From assembly GCA_948144175.1 (NCBI GenBank), contig CANXME010002122.1, positions 317,501 to 381,500 of the forward strand: a stretch of 64,000 nucleotides of DNA, read 5' to 3'. Position 1 is the first letter of the stretch. Every line of letters begins with the position of its first letter. The position numbers and the translations under genes were made by a program. Under the pieces are notes generated by a model, which ran no database searches, was not told the DNA's origin, and saw only the letters and a program-made list of their open reading frames with translations. This document shows, piece after piece, positions 10,621-20,319 of this stretch. Source of the stretch: Closterium sp. NIES-65 (lineage: Eukaryota > Streptophyta > Zygnematophyceae > Desmidiales > Closteriaceae).

Positions 10621-11803
10621 GGCAGCAAAGTCGACAAGCTCAGCAACAAGAGTAGACGCAGCAGTAGATACAAATGTAAGAGTAGCTAGCAGACGCGTGA
10701 TAATAGGGCTGGCAGCACGAAGTGAGTCTGACTCCGAGTCTGGACCGTCAGCAAGAGAGGACGCAGGAGGAGACGGCAAAGGGACACGCAGTGGAGCAGA
10801 GGAAGGACAAAGTTCCATCAGGTGCGTGCCTGGGACAGGTGGAGGACGTGGACGCGGAACATGTTTTGAGCGAGCAGCGTGAAAAGGCAACGCAAGACGA
10901 GACGCAGACTCACAACGCTCCGCAAGACCTCCAGTCGGCCCGATGTAAGGAGAAGGACCAAGCGGTGGGGAGGCTGGTTGGAACTGCGACTGCGATTGGT
11001 CAGGCGGCGGACATAGTAACGGAGGAGTAGGACCAGTAGAAGGCGGGAGACCAAGAACCTGCTGAAGGAGTGGAACGAAGGACGGCCGCGGTCGCGCAGA
11101 GCCTCTAGGACCAGCAGACACGCACTTGTACCCCCAGCTCCAGGGTCTCCAACTCCGACTCCTGCAGTACCACCAGCTCCAGCACCTCCAACAGCTCCAG
11201 CTCCAGTAGCACCCCCAGCAGTAACAGCTCCAGCGCCTCCAGCTCCAACTCCTGCAGCACCACCAGCCCCAGCAGCTCCAGTACCTCCAGTACGAGCACC
11301 TCCGGGACCAGCGCCTCCAGCACCTCCAGCAGCTACAGCACCAGCAGTACCTCTAGTGCCAGCAGCACCTCCAGCAGTAGGCCCCCCAGCTCCAGCAGCA
11401 CGACTCGCGCGCCAAGCAAACCACTCGTGCAGCTGCGGTGGAGAGAGTGGCTCGCGCTGTGACAAGACATCCGTAGGACCTCTAGAAGACAAAGTACCTT
11501 CAGGCTCAGCACGCTTAGGCTCAGCACCCCCAGGCTCCGCACGCTCACGCTCAGCACCCCCAGGCCCCACACCCTCAGACTCACCACAACAAGGCTCGGC
11601 ACCCCCAAGCTCCGCACCCGCAGAATCAGCAACCCCAGGCTCAGCACATTAAGGCTCCGCACGCGCAGGCTGAGCACCCCCAGGCCCCGCACCTGCAAGC
11701 TCAGCACCCCTAGTAGTACCTGAGTCGACAGCTACCTAGACAGGCTCGACAGAGTCTACATGGGACACACCTGAGGGGGCAGGACCCTGAGGGGGGAGGG
11801 GGT
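10620..11803 (-). repeat. Copia-2b repeat-coded linker between integrase and RT
   Basis: A Gly/Ala/Pro/Glu-rich stretch of the polyprotein. On the + strand it is built from imperfect 15 bp words such as CCAGGCTCAGCACCC (about 11480-11710) and from GCTCCAGCACCTCCAG-like words (about 11130-11400). These keep open frames in more than one phase. On the - strand they read as GGAEP- and GAGGA-like amino-acid repeats. The same two blocks occur in Copia-2a with different copy numbers. It probably serves as a flexible, fast-evolving linker; no catalytic motif lies in it. Confidence 0.7.
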
Positions 11804-12888
11804 CTACCGGAGGAGGACCTGGTGCGAGAAAGAGCAGCGGGGGGGAGGGGGGAGAGGGGCAATGCGGTAGGGGAAGAGACGGTAGTAAGGAACCGACTCG
11901 TCAAACGTGACGCCCTTAGAGGATAGATCACGACGCGAGGTGGGGTGGTAAAACTGCCAACCAGGCGCGTCAGGGGAGATGCCAAGGAAGACGCAGGGAA
12001 CAGCACGGGAGGACAGCTTGTCCGCGGAAGAATCGTGGACAAAAGCTCGAGACGGAACGCAAACACGGAACGCAGACGCATCGCCAACCTTCCTCGTCCA
12101 CCGCAAAGCAGGTGTGGTCTCCGACATGGAGACACGGGGCTGGAGGTTAAGCTGATGCGCAGCGTACTGAACCGTGAACGGCCAGAGAAAATGGGGAGCA
12201 GCCGCATGGATCATGGACGTACGAGCGACGTCCATGACCATGCCAACGTGGCACTCAGCAATCCCATTTTGCTGTGGGGAGGCCGAAAGTGTGAATGTCT
12301 GGCGGATGCCCTCCGCACGACAGAAGGCTCGCAGAAGGTTAGAGGAAAACTTTCTACCTCTATCGGAATGCAGACGCGGCGGGCAGCGCGGATCTAGGTA
12401 ATCAGCACCTCTATGACCTCACCTTTGCGGCGCAAGGGGAAGACTGTGGTGTAATGCGAGTAGTCGTCAATGACCAGTAGAAAGTAACGCTCGTGATCTG
12501 TCACGGACGCGGGCTTGGCCCCACACGTCCATGTGGAGAGTCTACAGGGGAGCCTCTGTCGGAGGGAACTCGGAGGAGTGAGGAGCGGCGCGCTGCCGTC
12601 CCTCGACGCAAAGAATGCAGGAAGGGGCAGGCCCCGGGGAGAGAGGAGGGAGAGACCAGGGGAGACCAGTGACAAGGACACGGGAGGCCATACCTTGGAG
12701 ACGAGGGAGGGAAGGGTGACCGAGGCGGTGGTGCCAAAAAAGAGTCTGGTGTGATTGGAGACGACACGAGCAAGGGGCAGACTCCGGACCGGACCTCGAC
12801 AAGGCAGCAAACACCTAACCAGACCCGGCTACCTGACCAGACTCACCAACCGGAGGAGATGCAGTAGTCCGTGTGTACAGGCTCGACT
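11804..12888 (-). pseudogene. Copia-2b integrase, interrupted by insertion of Copia-2a
   Basis: Readable - strand fragments include WHHRLGHPSLPRL (GAG-pre-integrase, near 12720), the core region near 12480 with HERYFLLVIDDYSHYT, and VMDVARTSMIHAAAPHFLWPF (12241 downward). These are followed by the C-terminal PCVFLG block and YHPTSRRDLSS. Several frameshifts lie between 12000 and 12800. The frame is cut at 12888 by the 128 bp LTR of Copia-2a and resumes at 20320. Part of the catalytic core between the second Asp and the Glu looks deleted near 12395. Confidence 0.75.
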
Positions 12889-13016
12889 TGCGATAATGAG
12901 AACGAGAATGAGATGACTAAGTGAAAGTTGGGTACAAATACAAACCCTAGAAAAGCTGTACCCCATATGTGCTACCCCACTATAGCCTACAGTAGCTATG
13001 TGATATAAATCTGACA
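12889..13016 (-). repeat. 3' LTR of Copia-2a
   Basis: 128 bp from TGCGATAATGAGAACG to AAATCTGACA, matching 20192-20319 with few differences. The polypurine tract on the complement follows at 13017-13040 (CCCTCATAGGCAAAGTGGGGGA). Confidence 0.9.
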
Positions 13017-13163
13017 CACCCTCATAGGCAAAGTGGGGGAGAACTAGGGGTCACAAGACCAGTCAAGCAAAGCAAAGCAAAGCAAGCTCAGGGTGGATCA
13101 CAACGTCACCACACAGTCCGAGCAGAAGGTCAAGGCCACAAGGCCAGTTCACATGCAGGAGTG

Positions 13164-13229
13164 CATATATATATATATATATCACTAAACAAGCAAGAGC
13201 AGGTATATATATATATATATATATATATG
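13164..13229. repeat. TA microsatellites in the Copia-2a 3' untranslated region
   Basis: Two runs of alternating AT (about 13164-13182 and 13204-13229), separated by CACTAAACAAGCAAGAGCAGG. They lie between the RNase H coding end and the polypurine tract. They are absent from 2b and 2c at the same place, so they probably arose in this copy. Confidence 0.85.
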
Positions 13230-13280
13230 CAAGAGTACAAGTAAGATCAAGAGGTGAGCAAGTGAGGTAAGACAGGTACA

Positions 13281-15296
13281 AGTCCCAGGTGAGTGCAAAA
13301 GCGCTGATGATCACAAGGCGAAAGTGCCTTGGTGAAAACATCAGCAGTGTTGGCCACAGAGGCCACGTACGCAAGTCGCAACTAACCACGCTGCTGCAAC
13401 TCGCGAGCAAGAAAGTAGCGGAGAGCAATGTGCTTCGTTCTGTGCTCCAGGCGCTGCTCTCGACACAAGGCCAGCATGGCCTTGTTGTCTATGTACAGCA
13501 CTGGAGGAGAACGAGGCGGCTCTCCAAGGCCGGTCAGCAGTTAGGTGAGCCAAAAAAGCTCCTGAGCAGCCATGGCCCCGGCGTAGATCTCAGCCTCACA
13601 ACTGGAGCCGAGAACAGAGGACGAGCGACTAGCCCGCCACAAAACAGAGCCGGAACCAAGACCGAAGGTATAACCCTGTGACGACCGCTGAGTAGCCTGG
13701 TCGTCAGCCCAAGAAGCGTCCGCGTGCCCAGTGAGGACCACTGGACTCCGCCCTCCAAGCACTAGCCCCATGCTCGACGTACTGCACAAGTAGCGCAACA
13801 CCCTCTTCGCTGTAGCCATGTGCTCTGGTCGGCGTCTCTCAGGAGCAACATAGCGTGCAAGAATGCTAAGAGGGTATGCAAGGTCAGGTCATCAGGTACA
13901 TGAGGCAGCCAACAAGCTCTGGGTACGGGCCATTCGACTCTACGGACTTATCCGAAGGCAGAGCTGAGAGCGAGTGGCGAGTAGACAGAGGAGTGGCTTG
14001 AGGCGATGAATACGTGAAGCCGAAGCGCTGAAGGACCTGCTGCACCATGTGTGACTGAGTCAAGGTAATGGTGCGGCGTGCTCTGTCCCGAGTGATCTGC
14101 AAGCCGAGGTAGCGGCGCAGTTCACCCAGGTCTGCGCACGTGTGTCTCTTCAGCAGCTCGGACTTGACGTAGGCGAGTCCAGCAGTGTCCTCTATGGCAA
14201 AGACCAAGTCGTCGACGTACACGAGGATGTAGAACGGCGGCAGAGAAGTGTCGGTGCGCAGGAACAACGACGGGTCAGCAGTAGAGGGAGCAAACCCAAG
14301 AGCCGCAAGCGTAGTCCTCAGTGTGTCGTGCCACTCACGCGGTGCCTGGCGGAGACCGTAGACTGGCTGTCGGAGGCTCCACTGGGTGCCAGGAGGGAAA
14401 GTCCCAGTGAAGCCGGGTGGACGGCGCAGCCAGATCTCCTCTTGCAGGCTACCCTGCAAGAAAGCAGTGTTGAAGTCAAGAGAGTGGAGCTCTTAGTCGC
14501 GTTGAGCGGCTATGTGCAGCAGCACCCGAAGAGTGGTCATCTTGAGGGTGGGAGAGAAGGTCTGAAAGTAGTCAACTCCCTGCCGCTGACTGAAGCCACG
14601 AGCGACGTACCATACCTTGAAGACAAGTGGGGAGCCCGGCGGCCGCTTCACCCTAAAGATCCACATGCCACTGACGATGTTTGCCCCAGGAGGGGGAACC
14701 GCGTCAATGTAGGTGCCTGTGGACTTCCAGGAAGCCATCTCTGCATCCATAGCTGCTTGCCACTAAGAGGAGTAGGGACCCTCTACGGCCTTCGCGTAAG
14801 AGCGCGGAGTCGGGATGTCTAGTGCATCCGGGTCTCCCTCAGGGGCAAGTAGTACGGACGAGAGATGAGGTGAAGCAGCAGCTAGACACTGGAACTCCTC
14901 CTGCCTGTCCTCATGGACGTCTCTGCTAAGAGCACACTCACTCCCGATGGACGGAGGACAGACAGACGCAGACTCAGCAACAAGACTAGCAGCGTAGTCT
15001 AAACGACAGCGAGCAGCAAAGTCGACGAGCTCAGCAACAAGCGCAAGCGCAGCAGTGGACTCAAAAGAGGTGTCAGTGACGACAGTAGCAAGAAGACGCG
15101 TGACAGTAGGACTAGCAGCACGAAGAGAGTCCGACTCCGGGTCGGCAAGCGCACGAAGAGAGGATTCAGGAGGAGAAGGCAAAGGGGCACGCAGAGGAGC
15201 AGTGGACGGACGCAGAGACATCCGGTGCGTGCCAGGGACAGGAGGAGGACGCTGACGCGAACCGCGACCACTAGCGCGAGCAGTACGAACAGGCAA
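13281..15296 (-). pseudogene. Copia-2a reverse transcriptase and RNase H with few lesions
   Basis: RT starts within the frame 15296-14763 (PRSYAKAVEGPYSS), where a stop replaces the Gln expected from the family pattern. It continues with MDAEMASWKSTGTYI, GMWIFRVKR, VARGFSQRQGVDYFQTF, then a stop near 14493 in place of Tyr. Next come LDFNTAFLQGSLQEEIWL, YGLRQAPREWHDTL and the intact catalytic box VYVDDLVFA (about 14200). RNase H shows TGHADASWADDQATQRS (about 13700), SSSCEAEIYAGAM, VLYIDNKAMLA-like and HRTKHIALRYFLAREL. The conserved Asp/Glu residues are largely present. Only a handful of lesions separate this from an open frame, so it is younger than 2b. Confidence 0.85.
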
Positions 15297-15421
15297 CGCG
15301 GGACGAGACGCAGGCTCACGACGCTCAAAATGACCTCCACAAGGACCAGTGTAAGGAGAGGGAGCAGGACGTGGGGAGGCTGGCTCGAACTATGACTGTG
15401 ACTGGATAGGCGGTGGAAACT

Positions 15422-17470
15422 CTACAGGAGGGGAAAGACCAAGAACCTGGTGCACGAGCGGAACGAAGTACGGCCGAGGCCGCACGGCAACTTTAGACAC
15501 AGCAGGGACAGCACCAGCACCCTCAGCCGCAGCACTAGCGCCAACAGCACCTCCAGCGGCTGGACCTCCAGCAGCACTAGCAGTACCCGCAGCAGGACCA
15601 CCGTGAGGAAGGACAGCAGCAGTCTCAGCACCAACACCCTCAGTAGCTTCAGCTCCAGGCGGACCCGAAGGCCCAGCAGCTCCACGACCAGCGGCACAAG
15701 TACCCTCAGTAGCCGAAGAAGCTCCAGCTCCAGCAGTACGCCTCCAGCGGCGAACAAACCACCCGGCAGCTCCTGTGGAGAGAGGGGCTCCCGCCGAGAC
15801 GAAGCACCCGGAGAACCTCCAGGCCCCGCACCGCAAGACGTCACAAGGGGAGGTCCAGTGGCTGCAGGCCCCGCAACTCCAGGCTCAGCAGCTCCAGACA
15901 CAGCACCCCCTGGCTGTGGAGCTCCTGATGTAGCACCCCCAGGCTCAGCACCCCCAGTCGCAGCACCCCCAGGCGCAGCACCCCCAGACTCAGCACCCCT
16001 AGGCTCAACACCCCCAGGCTCAGCACCCACGCGCGCAGCACACCCAGAGTCAGCACCCCCAGGCTCAGCACCCACAGCAGTACCAGAGTCACTAGCAACC
16101 TTGACCGGCTCGACTGCGTCTACCTGGGACACACCTGAAGGGGCAAGACCCTGTTGGGGAAGGGGGTCTACCGGGGGGGGACCTGGCACAAGGAAGTGCG
16201 GTGGCGGGGGGAGGGAAGGAGTGCGGTAGGGGAAGAGGCGGTAGAAGGGGACTGACTCGTCGAACGTGACGTTCTGGGAGGACAGAAGACGACGAGAGGA
16301 GGGGTGGTAGAACGGCCACCCTGGTGCGTCAGGGGGGAAGCCTAGGAAGATACAGGGAGCAGCACGAGGGGACAGATTGTCCGCAGACAAGTCACGGACA
16401 AACGTCCGAGATCCCTTGACACGGAACGCAGACGCATTGCCGACCTTCCCCGTCCACAGCAGAGCTGGGGAGGTCTCCGGCCGGGAGACCCTTGGGTGAA
16501 GGTTGATCCGATGCGTTGCGTACCGAACCGCAACCGGCCACAGAAAATGGGGGGCAGCCGCATGCATCATGGACGTACGAGCGACGCCCATGACCATGCC
16601 AATGCGGCGCTCAGCAATCCCATTTTGCTGTGGAGAGACCGGAAGCGTAAAGGTCTGGCGGATGCCTCGTGCACAACAGTAGGCTCGTAGAAGGCTAGAG
16701 GAGAACTCTCCACCTCGGTCAGAGTGCAGGCGCAGAACAGGAAAGTCCGAGCCGAAGCTCCTCCTGAGCTGGAGACAAGCTGCGCGGATCCAGTCGATCA
16801 ACACCTCAGTGACATCACCCTTGCTGCGCAAGGGGAAGACTATGGTGTATCGCGAATAGCCGTGAACCACCAGTAGGAAGTAGCGCTCGTGACCCTGTCC
16901 ACGGACGCGGGCCGGGCCCCACACGTCCATGTGAAGCGTCTGCAGCGGGGCCTCTGTCGGGGGAAACTGAGAGGAGTGAGGGGCAGCCCGGAGCCGCCCC
17001 TCGACATAGGGGACACAGGAAGGTCCAGGCCCCGAAGGAAGGGGAGGGAGAGACCGCGGGAGACCAGAGACAAGGACACGGGAAGCCATGCCCCAAAGAC
17101 GAGGTAAGGAGGGGTGGCCAAGACGGTGGTGCCACAGGAGAGTCTCGTGAGACAGGAGGCGACACGAGCAGGGGGCAGACTCAGGACCAGACCTGGACGC
17201 AGCAGCAAACACTTGACCCGACGCAGCTACTTGGCCAGACGTAGGGACAGGAGGAAACTCAGTGGTCAGGGTGTAGAGACTCGACCCCGGCCGACGGAAA
17301 AACGTGGCCAGGTGTCGGCCTGTGCGGGCGTCCGAGCAGTGGGTCACCCGCTGATTCGCAAGAGTAAACTGGTGAACCCCAGCATCCTGCAGGTCAGCAC
17401 CACTCACCAAGTTCGCCGAGAACGAGGGGAGGTACAGACCAGACAGGGTGCCTGAGGGGGCAGCCGGCAT
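15422..17470 (-). pseudogene. Copia-2a integrase and repeat-coded linker, open frame of 682 codons
   Basis: A long - strand frame. GAG-pre-integrase reads WHHRLGHPSLPRLWGM. The core reads LHMDVWGPARVRGQGHERYF (first Asp), LRLHSDRGGEFSS (second Asp) and SPQQNGIAERRIG (Glu), a complete D,D,E set; the zinc-binding His/Cys region is less clear. The C-terminal part has PCIFLGFPPDAPGW. It then runs into the repeated GAEPGG-type linker (about 16080-15870), whose frame drifts towards Leu-rich at the end, so a frameshift lies in the linker. A second frameshift near 17460 separates it from the protease frame upstream. The frame begins inside the true polyprotein; its Met is not the natural start. Confidence 0.83.
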
Positions 17471-17790
17471 GGGAGGACAGTGGAGAAGTGAGAGAGGACA
17501 GGACCCCTAGAGGGGTCAGCCAGGGAGACTGCAACCGGCCGACCAAGCGGCGTGAGTGTGGTGGGGTCTCGAAAGATAGAGCAAGAAGCCCCTGAGTCAA
17601 GTGTGAAGGTGAGGGAGGCCGAAGCCGACGCAGTACCTGAGAGTGCAGCCTCACCAGTACCTGAGAGCGCAGACGCACTGGCACCTAGAGTAGCAGCCTC
17701 ACAAGCACCTAGCGCAGCAGTACCAATGCCCGAGTCGGGCGGGATACACCGGTAACAGTCACCCTCCTCACTAATAGTCACAGCATACAT
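17404..17790 (-). pseudogene. Copia-2a protease
   Basis: The - strand frame of 128 codons contains TLDSGASCSIFRDPTTLTPL, the D-S-G-A active-site box of a Copia aspartic protease, about residues 48-67. Upstream it has MYAVTISEEGDCYRC. The frame shifts near its 3' end (about 17460) before joining integrase. The protease would cut the polyprotein in the virus-like particle. The active-site triad itself looks intact. Confidence 0.78.
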
Positions 17791-17859
17791 GGCAGCAAGG
17801 ATAGCATCAAAGTCAAGATCAAAGATAGCTACGCCAGCCCTTAACAGCTCTCCCTAGCA

Positions 17860-19125
17860 AGGAATCTCACTAGCCTCGGGGAATTGTTGACGCCTAGCGT
17901 CCGTCAGGCAGCCAAAGCAGCGCTGGGTGGGGTGGGCACCCCCACATCGCTCACCCGCGCGGTCGCCGGAACAAAGGACGTAGGTGCACGGACCAAAACC
18001 CCCACCCCGCTGACGCTGCGTGTACCACTCACGGAGCTGCTGGGGCTGGGGGATGTCCCGCGAATGGTGCTACTGCTGCTGCGCCTGGAGCTGACCACCA
18101 CCAGAGCCTCTCCGCTGCGGGGCACCACCCCGACCAGCTCCACCCCCTCCGCCACCGCCGCCTCCACCTCGGCCACCACCGCCGCCTCAACTCCCACCGC
18201 TGCCGTCGCCACCGCCTCCACCTCCGCTGCCGCCACCACCACCACCGCCCCCGCCACCACTCCCACCGCCACCCCCACTCCCTCCGCCGCCTCCATCGCC
18301 ACCTCCACCGCCCCCGCCAGCTCCACCCGCGCCCTTGCCCCCCTTGCCTTTGCCAGGGCGGCGTCTCCCGCTAGGGGCAGACGCCGCCCCGACCGACTCA
18401 AGACCAAGCAGGTCGGCAGCAGTAGCAGAGGCAACAGAGGGCAGCATGGGGGAAGGAGAACACCCCTCAAAGATGGGGGTGCGAGGGTCCCCACGAGAGG
18501 CTCCTACAGCGATGATGCTCTTCTCCGCCGCCAGGAGGGCCTTCTCTAGGAGGTCAACAGTGAAAGTGGTGGGACAGACTGAGAGGAAGTGGTCCCTGAC
18601 TACTCGAAGGGAGTCAGGGAGGCGTGTGACTATGTAATAGAGAGTGATGTACATGGGGGGTGGGTTCTTGGCGCAGAACTCAGCAGGAAGCGCGGCGCGG
18701 TAGCGAGTGTCACTGGTGCGGAGGTGCGTAATGAGGTCAGCGACCGCGGGAAAGGCAGCAAGGTCAGGAAAGAGGTACGGTAGCATTAGGCGGCTCAGTG
18801 GAGCAGTGGCAGGGGAATAGTAGCGCGCAACTACAGTGTCGTACAAGGTCTGAGCACTGTTGTACAGACTAAAGTGCGCACGCTCAGTGGTAGGCAGGTG
18901 GCGACGCACAGCTAGACGTGCAATAGCATCGTGGGTGGCCCACTGAGAGCGAACAGTGGGGTCAGCATCAGCAGCAGGGGCAGGAGAGGTGCCAGAGGTG
19001 AGGTCAAAGAGAGAAAGACTGTCCGCCCTATCGCACTGTAAGAACAGCTGCAGGTCGTCGACCCAGACCTCAAAGTCAATGGCTCGACCCTCACCGTCAA
19101 AAGCGAGGACACTAGGGGTAGCCAT
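17860..19125 (-). pseudogene. Copia-2a gag with Gly-rich tract and zinc knuckle region
   Basis: ATG at 19123-19125 gives MATPSVLAFDGEGRAIDFEV; the same start occurs in Copia-2b (22085) and 2d (43948). The capsid-like core runs to about 18400 (FDLTSGTSPAPAADAD, LMLPYLFPDLAAFPAVADLI, DLLEKALLAAEKSI). A near-homopolymeric Gly tract coded by GCC/ACC-rich repeats (18180-18350) follows, and the frame then stops. In another phase a Cys-rich segment (CTYVLCSGDRAGERC, HPTQRCFG) near 17920-17990 is the nucleocapsid region. At least one frameshift lies in the Gly tract, probably by repeat slippage. The upstream Met at 19167 is out of keeping with the family start. Confidence 0.8.
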
Positions 19126-20179
19126 GACGACGATAGTGTAGCAGTGCAAGCAGTAGGGGAAGGGCACGGAGCGACAGAGGTGTTATGCTCACCGGACAGG
19201 GCAGGTCGGGCGGCTCAGCAGTAGGGCGGCCCGGCTGCTGGGCGGCTCGGCGGCTCGGCGGCTCGGCTGCTCGGTGGCTTGGCGGCTGGGCGGCTTGGCT
19301 GCTCGGCGGCTCGGCGGCAGGGCGGCTCGGCTCCCGGGCGGCTCGGCGGCAAGGCGGCTCGGCTGCTGGGCGGCTCGGCGGCAGGGCGGCTCGACTCCCG
19401 GCGGTTCTGCTGCTAGGCGGGTGTGGTGCAGGGCGGCGCGGTGGCGCTGGTTCAGGGCGGCGCGGCGGTTGTAGATAGGGCGGCGGGTGAGCCGCAAGTA
19501 GGGCAGCGGGTGAGCCGCAAGTAGGGCGGCGGGTGAGCCGCAGGTAGGGCGGCGGGTGAGCCGCATGTAGGGCAGCGGGTGGGCCGCAGGTAGGGCGGCG
19601 GTAGGGCCGCAGGTAGGGCGGTGGAAGGGCCGCAGGTAGGGCGGCGGTGGGGCCGCAGGTAGGGCGGTGGAAGGGCCGCAGGTAGGGCGGCGGTAGGGCC
19701 GCAGGTAGGGCGGCGAGTAGGGCCACAGGTAGGGCGGCGGTAGGGCTGCAGGTAGGGCGGCGAGTAGGGCCGCAGGGCGGCGGGGCCGCTCGATGGAGTG
19801 GCGGGGCCGCGAGGAAGGGCAACGGGGCCGCGCGACGGAGCAGCGGGGCCGCGAGGAAGGGCGGCGGGGCCGCGAGGAAGGGCAGCGGGGCCGCGCGACG
19901 GAGCAGCGAGGCCGCGAGGAAGGGCGGCGGGGCCGCTCGATGGGGCGGCGGGGCCGCTTGAGGAAGGGCGGCGGGGCCGCTCGAGGAAGGGCGGCGCGAC
20001 AAGCCGCTGCAAGGGCGGCGCGCCGCTGCCGCTAGGGCAGCTCGACGCGACCGTAAGGGCGGCGCGACGGGCCGCTAGGGGCGACACGACGGGTCGCGAA
20101 AAAAAAAGAAAAAAAAAGGGAGAGGGCGACTCGAGGCGCGCTTCGGTGGGCCCTAGGAAGAGTCCCTAGGAGGGGACCT
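19126..20179 (-). repeat. GC-rich tandem-repeat leader of Copia-2a
   Basis: About 1 kb between the PBS and gag, with three repeat blocks read on the + strand. They are GGCGGCTCGGCGGCTCGGCT-type words (about 19205-19410), 22 bp words like AGGGCCGCAGGTAGGGCGGC (about 19490-19790), and AGGAAGGGCGGCGGGGCCGC words (about 19790-20040). It ends in an A-rich tract at 20098-20118. The repeats keep frames open in several phases; the longest - strand frame (20002-19112, 296 codons) codes Pro/Ala/Arg-rich repeats and overlaps the gag start in another frame. A related block in + orientation precedes the 2d gag at 39787-40315, so the leader is a family trait. Confidence 0.82.
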
Positions 20180-20191
20180 GCTCTGATACCA
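20180..20191 (-). other. Copia-2a primer-binding site (initiator-Met tRNA)
   Basis: GCTCTGATACCA on the + strand is the exact complement of TGGTATCAGAGC. It touches the LTR at 20192 without a spacer. Confidence 0.88.
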
Positions 20192-20319
20192 TGTGATAAT
20201 GAGAACGAGAATGAGATGACTAAGTGAAGGTTGGGTACAAATACAAACCCTAGAAAAGCTGTACCCCATATGTGCTACCCCACTATAGCCTACAGTAGCT
20301 ATGTGATATAAATCTGACA
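20192..20319 (-). repeat. 5' LTR of Copia-2a
   Basis: 128 bp, TGTGATAATGAGAACG to AAATCTGACA, matching 12889-13016. It is bounded by the PBS on one side and by the TSD CGACC on the other. Confidence 0.92.

Larger units (their letters stand above)
12889..20319 (-). mobile_element. Copia-2a, near-complete short-LTR Ty1/copia element
   Basis: A 7.4 kb element with two 128 bp LTRs (12889-13016 and 20192-20319), both TG...CA and nearly identical by eye. It is flanked by CGACT (12884-12888) and CGACC (20320-20324), a 4 of 5 TSD match. The interrupted sequence on both sides is one Copia-2b protease/integrase frame, which confirms a nested insertion. Order on the - strand: LTR, PBS, GC-rich leader, gag, protease, integrase, repeat linker, RT, RNase H, LTR. 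The LTRs are very short for Ty1/copia. It carries a few stops and frameshifts, so it is not autonomous now. Confidence 0.92.

Noticed and set aside
18095..18350. Direct-repeat array resembling CRISPR or a satellite
   Set aside because: GCC/ACC-type trinucleotide repeats coding poly-Gly in Copia-2 gag; there are no spacers of even length.
19185..20169. + strand frames in the Copia-2a leader (80-123 codons) as proteins
   Set aside because: Antisense shadows of GC-rich tandem repeats with no conserved motif.
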